Of a DNA stretch of 64,000 nucleotides, positions 1-9,221 are shown in pieces. The stretch spans positions 1-64,000 of the forward strand of contig CAVYZS010000013.1 of assembly GCA_963773085.1 (NCBI GenBank). Reading direction: 5' to 3'. The stretch's first letter is position 1, and the number at the start of each line of letters is the position of its first letter. The position numbers and the translations under genes are program-made. The notes below the pieces were generated by a model. That model was not told the origin of the DNA, made no database searches, and saw only the letters and a program-made list of their open reading frames with translations. The DNA is from JAENVT01 sp963773085 (GTDB taxonomy: Bacteria > Actinomycetota > Acidimicrobiia > Acidimicrobiales > Ilumatobacteraceae).

Positions 1-1107
1 GTTCCGTGGGCATCGAGCCGATTTGCATGAACAACGAGAGGTTGCCGATCCGGAAGGTCTTGGCGATCAGTTCGAGGCGCTCGGCGACGGTGTCGTGGCG
101 CCCGACCACGACGGCACCCGTGGAGACGAGCTCCTTGTACGTCGGCGCGTCGCGGCGCGCGAACGCGCCGACGCTGCCAGCATCGCTCGGACACCCTCCT
201 TGGGTACCCCGCCGGGCATCATCAGCCGGTTCATCGGGATGTGTCCGATTCCCTTGCCGAAGCAGTACTCGACATGGGGTTTGTACAAACGCTCGGCTTC
301 GGCGTCGGAATCGGCGACGGCGGCGAACTGGGCAAACGATGCACGGTACGGGTTGTCGTCCTTGCCCATCTCGTCCGCCACACGCCAGAAAGCGTCGAAC
401 GCGGGCTTCGCCGTGTCCAGCGGATCGCCGCTGAAGCCCACGAAGTTGAGTCCGAAGTCGCGCTCGAGCGCCAGACGAGCGGTGCGAGGCGTTCCGACGG
501 ACGTCAACACGATCGGCGGATTCGGAGATTGCAACGGTCGCGGCCAGATGTTGACGTTGGGGTACTGGGAGTACTTCCCGTTCCACGGAAAGGCCTCACG
601 CTTGGTCCACGCTGCGAGGATCAGCGCGAGGTTCTCGTCGAACCGAGCTCGCGACTCGATGGGCGGAACACCGTTGTTGAAGCCGGCGTCGTAGGCGAGG
701 CCGAGCGGGAATCCGGCGACGAGTCGCCCGCCGCTGATGTGGTCGATCACCGCGTACTCTTCGGCCACCCGAAGCGGCTCACGCGTCTTACCGAGCGTTC
801 GACCGAGCACGTTGACGCCGACCTCGAGCCCCTCGGCTTCCGTGGCATATGCGAAGGCCGAGGCGATCAGGTCCGGGTTCGGGCTGACGTCGTAGCTGGC
901 CTGAGCGTGTTCGGTCACCCCGACGCCGTCGAACCCGGCGCGAGCGGCGTGCATCATCTCGTCGAGTCCGTCGCGAAACGCAGCACTCATCCGGTCGGGG
1001 TCGACCAAATCCCAATATGGGTTGGTGACTACTGATTCGGCGTGGCGATCGCGGAAGTCCGACGGCAGATGCCGGTAGGTGAACTGCTGAAGGTAGTTGA
1101 CCTTCAC
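1..1107 (-). CDS. LLM-class flavin-dependent oxidoreductase (partial, frameshifted)
   Basis: Luciferase-like (LLM) monooxygenase/reductase using reduced flavin; substrate unknown. The N-terminal 300 residues are clear, with the family-typical EYAVIDHISGGRLVAG stretch at about residues 115-130 and the PNPPIVLTSVGTP segment near 195. After RAML (about base 185) the frame turns to arginine/serine-rich nonsense, but the next frame continues the family C-terminus (GSVGAFARRDAPTYKEL and then VVVGRHDTVAERL) to base 1. So there is one frameshift at about 175-195, consistent with one G lost from a G run, and the gene runs off the left edge. It is the last visible gene of the minus-strand operon starting at 4065. 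Family call is firm; substrate is not. Confidence 0.85.
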
Positions 1108-1127
1108 GATCGGCCACGCACTTGGGA

Positions 1128-2136
1128 TCAGCTACTTTCTTGAGCGGCCACGAGCGAATCGATGTGGCGGCGGATGGCGGCGGCGGCCTTGTCCTGCGGG
1201 AGCAGGATTGGCTTGCTGTCCCAGAAGCTCGTGTCGCCCATCATGCGCTGCTGACCTTCGAGCATCCACTTGTCTTCGGTCTGGTACACCCGGGCGAGGG
1301 TGGCTCGCATGGTCTCACTCAACTCGTCGTCGTGTTGCTTGCAGTTCCGCGCAAGGGTCCAGAAGTAGTGCGAGCTGGTCTCCGTCTCCGGCGTGATGAT
1401 GTTGCACGACGCTGTAGAGATCCCGTCTTCGCGTGGATGTCCGGGCGGCATGACCCCGGCCTTGATCGTGACGCTCGATGGAACCTCCCACTTGAAGCTC
1501 AGCCATTGGTCGACATTGCCCGGCTTGTCGTAGAAGGCGCGGAACGCCGGGATGAGCGTGGTGTCGGGGATGAAGGTGTCAGCGAACACCTTGTCGCCTT
1601 CGGAGCGCACCTCGGGCTTCGGCAGCGAGAAGGTGGCCCTCGGTCTGGAATGCGGTGTGCAGGTGGGTGGCGTGCGCGTCGTCCATCAAGTTGTCGGTGA
1701 CGAGCTGATAGTGGGCGTCAATCTGGAGATGCCCGCGCACGGTGTCGCCGTACTGATCGCCGACATCCAGAGTGTCGGGCGGATCCACTACTCGGTCGTC
1801 GTCACCGATCCAAACCCAGATCATCGACTCGCGCTCGGCGACCCGGTAGCCCGTCGTGCGCATGTTCGGTGATCTGACACCGGCGGGGATCACGTTGCAG
1901 TCGCCATCGGGACCGAACTGCAGGCCGTGGTACTTGCACTTGAGGTTCTCACCAACGACAACCCCGTACTCCAACGGAGCAAACCGATGCGGGCAGACCG
2001 AACCGATCGCCGCAGCCTTGCCGCTCTCGGTTCGGTAGACGGCGATGTTCTCTCCCAGAATCTTGCGACCCAGTGGTTGCTCTTGAACCTCGTAGGACCA
2101 TGCGGCCGCATACCATTGATTGCGCAAAAAGACCAT
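1128..2136 (-). CDS. Rieske non-heme iron oxygenase, vanillate O-demethylase (VanA)-like, frameshifted
   Basis: Terminal oxygenase of a Rieske-type aromatic ring-hydroxylating or O-demethylating system. The Rieske ligands are visible as CPH and CKYHG (about residues 48-70), followed by the mononuclear-iron motif with D-x2-H-x4-H (NLMDDAHATHLH, near 150). The start MVFLRNQWYAAAW is typical of VanA-like oxygenases. The chain breaks at about 1636-1645, just after HTAFQTE; the next frame gives RATFSLPKPEVRSEGDKVF and continues to the stop at 1128, so one frameshift separates the two halves. Total length, about 335 residues, fits the family. No ferredoxin reductase partner is visible in the window. 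An AGGAGA ribosome site precedes the ATG. Confidence 0.85.
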
Positions 2137-2185
2137 CGAAACAATCTCCTCTTATGTGTCGGTTGTGCGTTTGAACTATCGATCG

Positions 2186-2974
2186 CTATTGCAGGAATTC
2201 GGCGATTGCCTCGACGGCTTCGGGGCGCTCGTGAAAGACCAAATGTCCGGCTCCCTCGAATGTGCGCAAGGTCGCCTTGGGGAGCAGCTTCACCCACTCG
2301 GCGGCATGCGCAATGGGGATGAGGCGATCACCCTCGCCCCAGAGCACCAGCGTGTCGGCGGTGATCGTGGCCGCTATTTCTGGCAGTGCCGCATCCGCGG
2401 GCCCGGGGGAGAAGCGCCCCATCGCCTGGTGTTCCTTGGCCCGCGCCTCTTCGAATGCCGGATCAGGGTCGGGGCCGGTCGGAATCCGGCCGACCCAAAC
2501 GCTCGGGTCGTAGGTCAGCACCTCACGGCGCTCCGCCGGAGTCGCCGCCATCATGTTGAAGATTGGATGGTCGGGCACGTTCATACCGAACGGCGAGGCG
2601 AGCACCAGGCGGTCCACACTCTCGGGGTAGCGCGCCGCAAAGTTGGCAGCTCGCCAACCCCCGAGTGAATGGCCGGCAAGGTGCACCGTGCCGAGACCGA
2701 GAGCGTCGAGAACGTCGCGGAGGTGATCGGTGACCGCCTCCCGACTGGTGAGTGCAAGGTTGGGCTCACTACGGCCGTAGCCGGGAAGCAATGGCGCATA
2801 GACGTGGAACCGGTCGGTCAACGCGACGAGGTAGTCGACCCCCTCGACATAGCCACCGCCATGCAGGAAGACCAGTGGCTCACCTTGTCCGGCTTCCAAG
2901 ACTTCAACGGGTAGCCCGTGAACTTCGATCACTCGACCTTCGAGTGCCGCGCCGATCTGCTGCTCGTTGCTCAC
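2186..2974 (-). CDS. alpha/beta hydrolase
   Basis: Intact 262-residue alpha/beta-fold hydrolase. Visible elements are the oxyanion-hole segment FLHGGG (about 36-41), the nucleophile elbow GHSLGGW (about 103-109), an acidic residue region WGEGDRLIP and the catalytic histidine in GAGHLVFHE near the end. This arrangement is typical of carboxylesterases and of C-C bond hydrolases for meta-cleavage products. Its start overlaps the stop of the upstream luciferase-like gene by four bases (ATGA), so the two are probably translationally coupled. In this setting it probably hydrolyses an ester or ring-fission intermediate, but the substrate cannot be read from the sequence. Confidence 0.9.
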   Translation of the reverse strand: MSNEQQIGAALEGRVIEVHGLPVEVLEAGQGEPLVFLHGGGYVEGVDYLVALTDRFHVYAPLLPGYGRSEPNLALTSREAVTDHLRDVLDALGLGTVHLAGHSLGGWRAANFAARYPESVDRLVLASPFGMNVPDHPIFNMMAATPAERREVLTYDPSVWVGRIPTGPDPDPAFEEARAKEHQAMGRFSPGPADAALPEIAATITADTLVLWGEGDRLIPIAHAAEWVKLLPKATLRTFEGAGHLVFHERPEAVEAIAEFLQ

Positions 2975-4065
2975 GTGCTGACCGAGCCGGAGAGGACCGC
3001 CGCGCGCTCGCGTTCCATGTCGCGCACGGCGGGAATGATCACATCGATGAAACCGTCGATCGTCCGCTCGGTCTCTTCAGTGGTCATCGTACCGAAGGGA
3101 AGCATTGCGATGAAGTGGTTGGCGAAGCCCTCCCTGGCTCGATCGAGGTAGTAGTCACGAACGCGTTCGACATCCCCGCACACCACAAAGCCGGCGTCGA
3201 CCGGGTCCCTGAGTAGCTGCGACGCTGCGAGATGCGTGTCCTCCGTGTCGGCGATGCCGGTCTGCAGATGCGGGGGAACTCTGCCATGTGCCTGCAGGAG
3301 CTGCTGTGCATAGAGGGGCCAGACCCGACGCGCCGCGGCCTCGGCCTCTTCGTTCGTGGCACCGATGATGACGCCTTGACACTGTGCGACCGTCGGCTCC
3401 ACAACGTGAGGGTTGTGATGGCCCGGCTGCAGTCGGCTGGCTGCACGCAACTGGTCGTAGCGACCACGTACCGCCTCGGTGATCGTGAACGGCGCGACGA
3501 AGTTGTGGCCGCGAGTTCCGGCTGCCTCCACATTGCCGGCGGTCCACAGCGGTGGGTGCGGCTTTTGCTTGAGCGCCCACGGCAGCTTCAGTTCGAGGAA
3601 GTCGTAGAAGGCGGAACCTTCGCTCGACATGATGCCGGTCTCCCACGCACGCACCAGAAGGGCGAGGATGTCGGCGGCGCGAGCACTGGCCTCGTCGGGT
3701 TCGTGGCCGAACTGGAGATGCTCGAACGGCGTGATGCCTTTGCCGACTCCGATCTCGAGCCGCCCGTGCGAGAGTACGTCCACCATGGCGAGGTCCTCGA
3801 AGAGGCGGACCGGATCATGCAACGGCAGACAGACAACCGTCGGGATGAGTTTCATGTTCGTTGTCTCGCGGGCCAGCGCTGCCAGAAACACTGCAGCCGT
3901 CGGTGCGATTGACAAACGATGGCCATGGTGCTCGGCCAGGTGGAATGTGGAGAAGCCGCCAGCCTCGGCGCGCTTCAGGAACGCGATGCGGTGCTCGTAG
4001 ATCTCCTCGGCCGGCCTGTCTCCAGATGCTTCGATGTGGTCGAAGATCCCGAATTCGATCGACAT
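2971..4065 (-). CDS. LLM-class flavin-dependent oxidoreductase
   Basis: Intact 364-residue luciferase-like monooxygenase and first gene of the operon reading left. The N-terminus MSIEFGIFDHIE and the motifs STFHLAEHHGH, MVDVLSHGRLEIGVGKG and FVVCGDVERVRDYY are characteristic of the bacterial luciferase-like fold that binds FMNH2 or a similar reduced flavin. A GGAGAGAAGAAC ribosome-binding region precedes the ATG, and a promoter/operator shared with the neighbouring transport operon lies at 4099-4146. Likely role is oxygenation of the substrate taken up by the adjacent ABC transporter; this is inference from context. Confidence 0.9.
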   Translation of the reverse strand: MSIEFGIFDHIEASGDRPAEEIYEHRIAFLKRAEAGGFSTFHLAEHHGHRLSIAPTAAVFLAALARETTNMKLIPTVVCLPLHDPVRLFEDLAMVDVLSHGRLEIGVGKGITPFEHLQFGHEPDEASARAADILALLVRAWETGIMSSEGSAFYDFLELKLPWALKQKPHPPLWTAGNVEAAGTRGHNFVAPFTITEAVRGRYDQLRAASRLQPGHHNPHVVEPTVAQCQGVIIGATNEEAEAAARRVWPLYAQQLLQAHGRVPPHLQTGIADTEDTHLAASQLLRDPVDAGFVVCGDVERVRDYYLDRAREGFANHFIAMLPFGTMTTEETERTIDGFIDVIIPAVRDMERERAAVLSGSVST

Positions 4066-4098
4066 GTTCTTCTCTCCTTCTGCGACAGAACCGCAACA

Positions 4099-4146
4099 AA
4101 TGTACTATAAGATCACGACGGCCGTCAATGAGATGTGTTATATTGA
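4099..4146 (-). promoter_or_regulatory. promoter plus palindromic operator of the oxygenase operon
   Basis: On the minus strand, 4121-4146 reads TCAATATA-N8-CATTGACGGC. The half-sites TCAAT and ATTGA form an inverted repeat 12 bases apart, and the right half-site overlaps a TTGACG -35 box. TACATT lies 18 bases further (4099-4104) as a possible -10. The same block with the same spacing occurs at 9166-9213, which argues for real regulation. The layout suits a TetR- or GntR-type repressor, but no such gene is in the window. Confidence 0.6.
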
Positions 4147-4151
4147 GGTTG

Positions 4152-4877
4152 CTACTCCTGCCGGGGGCTGTCCTCGCCGAGGTAGCTGCTTGTCAGTAAT
4201 TTGCGGTTGTTGGCGAGTTCGTCGGCTGTACCTTCGGCAACGAGTTCGCCGTGGCTGAGCACGTACCCCCGGTCGCACACTCGAAGTGCGGCGGAGACGT
4301 GCTGCTCTACGAGCAGCACAGCAAGACCGGTTTCCGACGCGATACGACGAACCATCGTGAGCAGTCGTTCGACGATGAGCGGGGCAAGGCCCATGCTCAT
4401 CTCATCAACCATGAGAGCAGCCGGCTGCGACGCCAGCTTGCACGCAAGGGCGAGCATCTGCTGCTCACCACCGGAGAGCAGGCCGGCGCGACGGTCGACG
4501 AGCCGTGCCAGTTGGGGGAAGTATTCCAGTGCAGGGTCGGCACCAGACTCTGTCTTCTTGCGGCGGTGCAACTTGAGATTCTCCCCGACCGTCAGTTGGA
4601 AGATGATTCCCCGGTCGGCAGGCAGTAGTGCAAGTCCACGACGAGCGATTCGGTGTACTGCGACTCCGACTGTCGACTCGCCCGACACCTCTACCGAACC
4701 GCCAATGGCGGGGAGGACACCGCCGATCGTAAGAAGGGTGGTTGTCTTTCCGGCGCCGTTCGGCCCGAGTAGCGCGACCACCTCGCCGGCCTCGACGCGC
4801 AGGTTGAGGTTGCGCACCACCGGAAGTCCTCCATAGCCGGCCGTCAGATCTGTCACGTCGATGACGCTCACCGTCAC
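4152..4877 (-). CDS. livF: branched-chain amino-acid-type ABC transporter ATP-binding protein (LivF-like)
   Basis: Intact 241-residue ABC ATPase. Walker A is GPNGAGKTT (about 39-47), the signature is LSGGEQQM (about 135-142), Walker B is ALMVDEMSMGLAP and the H-loop is LLVEQHV, all as in LivF proteins. The start overlaps the stop of the fused permease/ATPase gene by four bases. It should pair with the C-terminal LivG domain of that gene as the second ATPase of the complex. In catabolic islands Liv-type importers often carry aromatic acids rather than amino acids, so the substrate may be the island's growth compound. Confidence 0.92.
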   Translation of the reverse strand: MTVSVIDVTDLTAGYGGLPVVRNLNLRVEAGEVVALLGPNGAGKTTTLLTIGGVLPAIGGSVEVSGESTVGVAVHRIARRGLALLPADRGIIFQLTVGENLKLHRRKKTESGADPALEYFPQLARLVDRRAGLLSGGEQQMLALACKLASQPAALMVDEMSMGLAPLIVERLLTMVRRIASETGLAVLLVEQHVSAALRVCDRGYVLSHGELVAEGTADELANNRKLLTSSYLGEDSPRQE

Positions 4878-7636
4878 GATCCCCCAGTGCCGAGGTAGGC
4901 CTCGATGACCACCGGGTTGGCTCGAATCTCCGATGGTCGCCCCTGCGCGATCACACGACCGAAATCAAGAACGTAGACAAAGTCGCACACGTCGAGCACG
5001 AGACCCATGTCGTGGTCGACCAACAGCACGGCGATGCCCCGGTCTGCGATTGCCGAAAGGCGACAGCCGAGCGCGTGGCTCTCCTCGGTGTCGAGGCCGG
5101 CGGCCGGCTCGTCGAGCAGCAAGACACGCGGATTGTTCGCGAGGGCACGGCTGACGCCGACGAGCTTCTGCTTGCCGTACGGCAACGTGGTCGGGTCCGT
5201 GCCGGCTTGGTCGGCGAGGCCGAGCAGATGAAGCGGCCAGCTGACGTCGACGACGCTGCCTCTGCTCGGCGCAATCACGTCCCACATCACCGACCGTGCA
5301 GTCAGGCGGTCGGTCGTGACCCTAAGGTTCTCAGCCACCGTGAGGTCGGAGAACAGTTCGATGGACTGCCACGTGCGGCTCAGGCCCGCTCGCGCCCGCG
5401 CATGAGGGGACAACGCCCCGATGTCCTGCCCGGCGAGATGAAGCGAACCGGCGAACGGGGTGAAGCCGCTCACGGCGTCGATGAAAGTCGTCTTGCCCGC
5501 ACCGTTGGGGCCAATGAGGCCGACAATCTGCCCGGCGCGGACTTCCAGCGAGACGTCCTCGTTGGCTATGACGCCGCCATATCGCACACTGACGCCGCTC
5601 GCTCGAAATGCAACCTCCGAGGTCTCGGTACAACCGGTCGGTCCGGCTGGCGGCGGTGTTTCCTCCGAAACGTCGCCTTCGTCGACTGCGACGGAAGCCT
5701 CGGTGCCGCCGCGACTCCGGCGGGACTTGCGGGTCGCCCCCGCGATCCCTTCTTGGTTTATCAGGGCGGTGACGATCAAGCTGAGCCCGGCGATCACGCC
5801 GTAGCTGTTCCCGAGATTGAGCCAACGATCGAGGACGACGAATCCGACTCCCAGGGGAGCCAACGTCCCGGCGACGATTGCGCCCTTCACTGACGTGATG
5901 CCGCCCAAGTAAGCGAACGCCAAGAAGCCCAATCCCACTGCGGCCGTGAAGCTTTCCGCCGAGAGTTGCCCGCGGCTGTAACCGATCAGCGACCCGCCGA
6001 GCCCCGCTAGAAACGACGACATCGCAAAGGCCACAAGCTTGTTCGCAGCGACATTTACGCCCGCGGCCGCAGCAGCGCGTTCGTTGGACCGTATTGCCAG
6101 GAATCTCCGACCGGAAGCGCTTCGCGCCAAGTTGCCCACAGCCAGCGCCGCAGGCACCAGAACGACGAGCACGGCCAACCCAAATTGCCATCGGGCGACG
6201 TTTCGTCCGCTTTGGATAGCGAGGCTCAGACCAAAGAAAACCGGCTTCCTGATCGGATTACCACCCGGCTTTGTGAGCTCGGGGTTGCGGAACACGAACC
6301 GCTCGAGTGCGACGGCAGCAGCCAAAGTCACGACAGCGAGATTGGCACCACGAACTCGGAGTGCGGGAATGCCGATCACGACTCCGAACGCGGCAGCCAC
6401 GAGGCTCGACAGCACCAGCGACAACGGAAACGGGACTCCGAGCTCGATGGTGAACTTCGAGAGCACAAAACCGCCCACACCGGCGATCGCCGCCTGAGCG
6501 AGGGAGATCTGTCCGACGAATCCCGTCAGGATCACGAATGACAGCATGATGACGGTCATCACCATGCTGGTGATGACCCCGAACCGGTACCCACCTGAGG
6601 TGACGAGGATTGCCACTGCGCCGACTGCCGTCACAAGCGCCACCACACCGGCCCGCGGAGTCTGGCGTGGCACGGCGGGGAGTCGGGGAGCGTGGAGTTC
6701 GCCGCGGGTGGGTAGGCGGTCGCCCCAGACGAACAACCCGACGATGATCAAGATGAATGGCACCGCGTCGCTGAGCCCTGTGATCGCCCACTTCGGCCAC
6801 CAAGGCTTTCCTGTCTGAAAGGTCACAACGGATTGGAATGCGCCTAAGCAAAGGCCTGCGGCAGCGGTGATTCCGATTGATCGGAGTCGCCCGATGAGCG
6901 CGGCCGCAAGTGCCGGGATGATGGCCAACGAGTACGTGCCCGAGGTGAGCGGAGTCGCCGGTGACACCAGGATGCCGAGACCACCGGCCACAACGCTCGC
7001 AAGGATCCAGGTGCTGGCGGCCAAAAGTTGCGGCGAGTAGCCCGCGAGTGCAGTGGCACGTTCGTTCTCCGCGGCCGCGCTCGTGGCCAGACCGTACCGA
7101 GCCCATCGGAAGTATGCGGCCAGCACCATCGCGACGCCGATGGCGCAGACAGCGAGCCAGACTCGGTCACGCGGGAACTCCGTACCGCCGAGGTCGAACG
7201 TCTTCCTGCCGAAAATAGGGCTGATGATCCTTGACGCCGATCCGAATTGCAGCGCGGCGAGCGCTTGGAGAAACAGCAGAATGCCAACCGACGCCACCAC
7301 CTTGGCGAGGACGGGAGCGGCCCGGAGTGGTCTGAACACCAGGACGTGCGCAAGCAGACCGAGCACCGCGCAGACGAGGACACCGAGCAGAAAAGCCGGC
7401 ACGAAGCCGACCTTGTCCGCGATCGAGATCCGGTGCGGAATGATGGCGACCGGTAGAACGAGATCGCCCTTCTCGCGCAGCTCTGCGTACACGTAGGCGC
7501 CCCACATCGCAATCGCCCCAGTGCCGAAATTGATCACACCGGCGCCGCGATACGTCACCACGACGCCCATGCCAATCCCCGCGTACAGGCAGCCGAAGGC
7601 CAGCCCGATGACTGCGAACGAAAGATATTGCGCCAT
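4874..7636 (-). CDS. LivH-LivM-LivG fusion: ABC permease/permease/ATP-binding protein
   Basis: Single intact 920-residue chain combining three normally separate subunits. Residues about 1-300 are a LivH-type permease (start MAQYLSFAVIGLAFGCLYAG). Residues about 330-620 are a LivM-type permease, with GQISLAQAAIAGVGGF near 380. Residues about 670-920 are a LivG-type ATPase with Walker A GPNGAGKTT, the altered signature LPYGKQKLVGVSRAL, Walker B VLLLDEPAAGLD and H-loop LLVDHDMG. LivM-LivG fusions are known in actinobacteria; a three-part fusion is less usual. It is translated before LivF, with a four-base overlap, and lies downstream of the binding protein gene across a stable hairpin. Together these form one importer. 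Confidence 0.92.
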   Translation of the reverse strand: MAQYLSFAVIGLAFGCLYAGIGMGVVVTYRGAGVINFGTGAIAMWGAYVYAELREKGDLVLPVAIIPHRISIADKVGFVPAFLLGVLVCAVLGLLAHVLVFRPLRAAPVLAKVVASVGILLFLQALAALQFGSASRIISPIFGRKTFDLGGTEFPRDRVWLAVCAIGVAMVLAAYFRWARYGLATSAAAENERATALAGYSPQLLAASTWILASVVAGGLGILVSPATPLTSGTYSLAIIPALAAALIGRLRSIGITAAAGLCLGAFQSVVTFQTGKPWWPKWAITGLSDAVPFILIIVGLFVWGDRLPTRGELHAPRLPAVPRQTPRAGVVALVTAVGAVAILVTSGGYRFGVITSMVMTVIMLSFVILTGFVGQISLAQAAIAGVGGFVLSKFTIELGVPFPLSLVLSSLVAAAFGVVIGIPALRVRGANLAVVTLAAAVALERFVFRNPELTKPGGNPIRKPVFFGLSLAIQSGRNVARWQFGLAVLVVLVPAALAVGNLARSASGRRFLAIRSNERAAAAAGVNVAANKLVAFAMSSFLAGLGGSLIGYSRGQLSAESFTAAVGLGFLAFAYLGGITSVKGAIVAGTLAPLGVGFVVLDRWLNLGNSYGVIAGLSLIVTALINQEGIAGATRKSRRSRGGTEASVAVDEGDVSEETPPPAGPTGCTETSEVAFRASGVSVRYGGVIANEDVSLEVRAGQIVGLIGPNGAGKTTFIDAVSGFTPFAGSLHLAGQDIGALSPHARARAGLSRTWQSIELFSDLTVAENLRVTTDRLTARSVMWDVIAPSRGSVVDVSWPLHLLGLADQAGTDPTTLPYGKQKLVGVSRALANNPRVLLLDEPAAGLDTEESHALGCRLSAIADRGIAVLLVDHDMGLVLDVCDFVYVLDFGRVIAQGRPSEIRANPVVIEAYLGTGGS

Positions 7637-7645
7637 ATGTGGAAA

Positions 7646-7686
7646 CAGCCTGGTGCGGGGACCTCCCTGGTCCCAGCACCAGGCTG
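7646..7686 (-). other. intercistronic hairpin between binding protein and permease genes
   Basis: A perfect 11-bp inverted repeat (CAGCCTGGTGC / GCACCAGGCTG) with a further pairing inner stem (GGGACC / GGTCCC) fills the gap between the binding protein stop and the permease start. There is no T-run. Such hairpins commonly stabilise the upstream mRNA so that binding protein exceeds membrane subunits; that role is inferred. Confidence 0.65.
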
Positions 7687-7697
7687 TCAGCTCAGTT

Positions 7698-9060
7698 CTA
7701 GCCGCCGGTGGACTTCTTGTAGGCGTCGAAGAAGTCGATTACGGACTTCCGACCGAGCGTGCCGTCGGCCTTCTTCTCGACCTGCCAAACCGACACCTGT
7801 GCGCTGCAGTACGAAGGCACATCGGGCCACGCCTTGGCGCCGCAGTTGATGTCTGGCCTGAACCACCCGGGAATGGGCGTGTCCTCGGACAGCGCCGCAT
7901 CGACCGACTCGGCAGTGATGTCGCCCTGCACCCCCTTTAATACGGATGCCAGTTCAGTCCACGCACCGAAGGCAGCGATGGAGTTGCTGCTGATGACCTT
8001 TTCCTGACCGGCGTCAGTCATCAGCTTCGTGAAGTCGTCGAGACGCTGTGCGATATCGGCCGAGGACCCTCCACCCGTGTCGGGATTGAGTTGGGTGAGG
8101 ACCGTGTAGGTGCCTACGGTCGCGTCACCGATCGCATTGATGTAGTCGGTGCACGAGCCGGCGATGATCGGCCCGTCGAAGTTCGCCGCGAGCGCCGCGT
8201 TGACCATCGCTGTACATCCGGGCTCGGCTTGGATGCCCCAGAACGCTTGGGCTCCGCCCGCCTGGGCCGTCGCCACGATCGAAGCGAAGTCGGGCGCAGC
8301 GGTGTCGACAGGAATCGGCTGCACCTCGATACCCATGTTCTTCGCGATCGGCGGCACGGTATCGAGGGCGAAGTGCTGGGCGGCCGGAACGGCGTCGTAG
8401 GCCAGAGCGATCTTGGTCAGTCCGAGTTGCTGCATCAATGCGAGCGCCCCTACGGCGGTTGCACCATTGGCGCTGCCCAGAATGTGGGAGCCCTGCGTGA
8501 TCTCCAACGACGGTCCCCAGCCGACTGTCGTCAGAAGAGGAATTTTGGCTTCCGTGTACACGGGCAGCGCCTGCCTCGGCGGTGAAGTCGGCGCCGGTGT
8601 AGGCCAAGACGACGCCGGCCTCAACCATCTGGTTGGCGCAGTTGATCGACGACTCGGGCGAGAGACTGGTGCTGCACGACACGACTTCGAGGTTCGCGCC
8701 GTTGATTCCACCGGTGTCGTTGATGTTCTTGATGGCAACCTCTGCGCCAGCTCGAAAATCTGGGAAGGGCACCGGACCGGAGTCCTGGTTCACGACACCG
8801 ACCTTGATGGTTTGACCCGTACGGTCGGTGCCGGCGGGGGTTGCTTCGGTCGCGGGCGTCGCGTCGGTTGCCGGCGTCGCTTCCGTTGCGGGCGTCGCGT
8901 CCGTCGCCGGCACAGCCGCAGTCGTGCCGGGGTTTGCCGCCGCTGCGGTCGTAGCGGGACTGCTCGAGTCGTCGCTACCGCATGCTGCGATGGCGATCGA
9001 GGCGACGAACAGTCCGGCCACAAGCCTCCGCGGTCCGTGCAACTTCGTTGCTGGTTTCAT
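7698..9060 (-). CDS. ABC transporter substrate-binding lipoprotein (Liv/AmiC type), frameshifted
   Basis: Periplasmic-type binding protein of the peripheral-binding-protein (LIV) family, anchored as a lipoprotein. The signal peptide ends in a lipobox IAIAACGSDD (Cys about 27). A low-complexity linker of Ala/Thr/Pro repeats follows, and the mature fold begins at IKVGVVNQDSGP. The chain switches frame at about 8573-8580: FTAEA is followed in the other frame by ALPVYTEAKIPLLTT and then intact fold to the stop at 7698. It is the first gene of the transport operon, and its promoter lies at 9166-9213. It should bind the island's substrate and deliver it to the fused permease. Confidence 0.88.
8840..8911 (-). 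repeat. four-fold 18-bp tandem repeat in lipoprotein linker
   Basis: Four consecutive 18-bp units on the plus strand (consensus GTCGCGTCGGTTGCCGGC) encode ATPAT[D/E] repeats on the minus strand. They form a flexible spacer between the lipid anchor and the binding domain. Confidence 0.75.
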
Positions 9061-9165
9061 ATCGTGATTCCCCCTTCTTGTTGGACTTCCGACCCCGTTC
9101 GGCGAACAGAAGTGATGTCAACGCACGTCTCCCGAGCCACTCGTTGCCCCCAACGAGTGACCGGC

Positions 9166-9213
9166 AGCGTATGTCATTTTAGGGACTGCCGTCAATGCAT
9201 TGTTGTATATTGA
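9166..9213 (-). promoter_or_regulatory. promoter plus palindromic operator of the transport operon
   Basis: The minus strand at 9188-9213 again reads TCAATATA-N8-CATTGACGGC, the block seen at 4121-4146. TTGACG is the likely -35 and TACGCT, 18 bases on (9166-9171), the likely -10. Spacing is identical at both sites. The same unknown repressor or activator probably coordinates uptake and oxidation. The start codon lies about 105 bases downstream, so the leader is long. Confidence 0.6.
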
Positions 9214-9221
9214 TCGACGCC

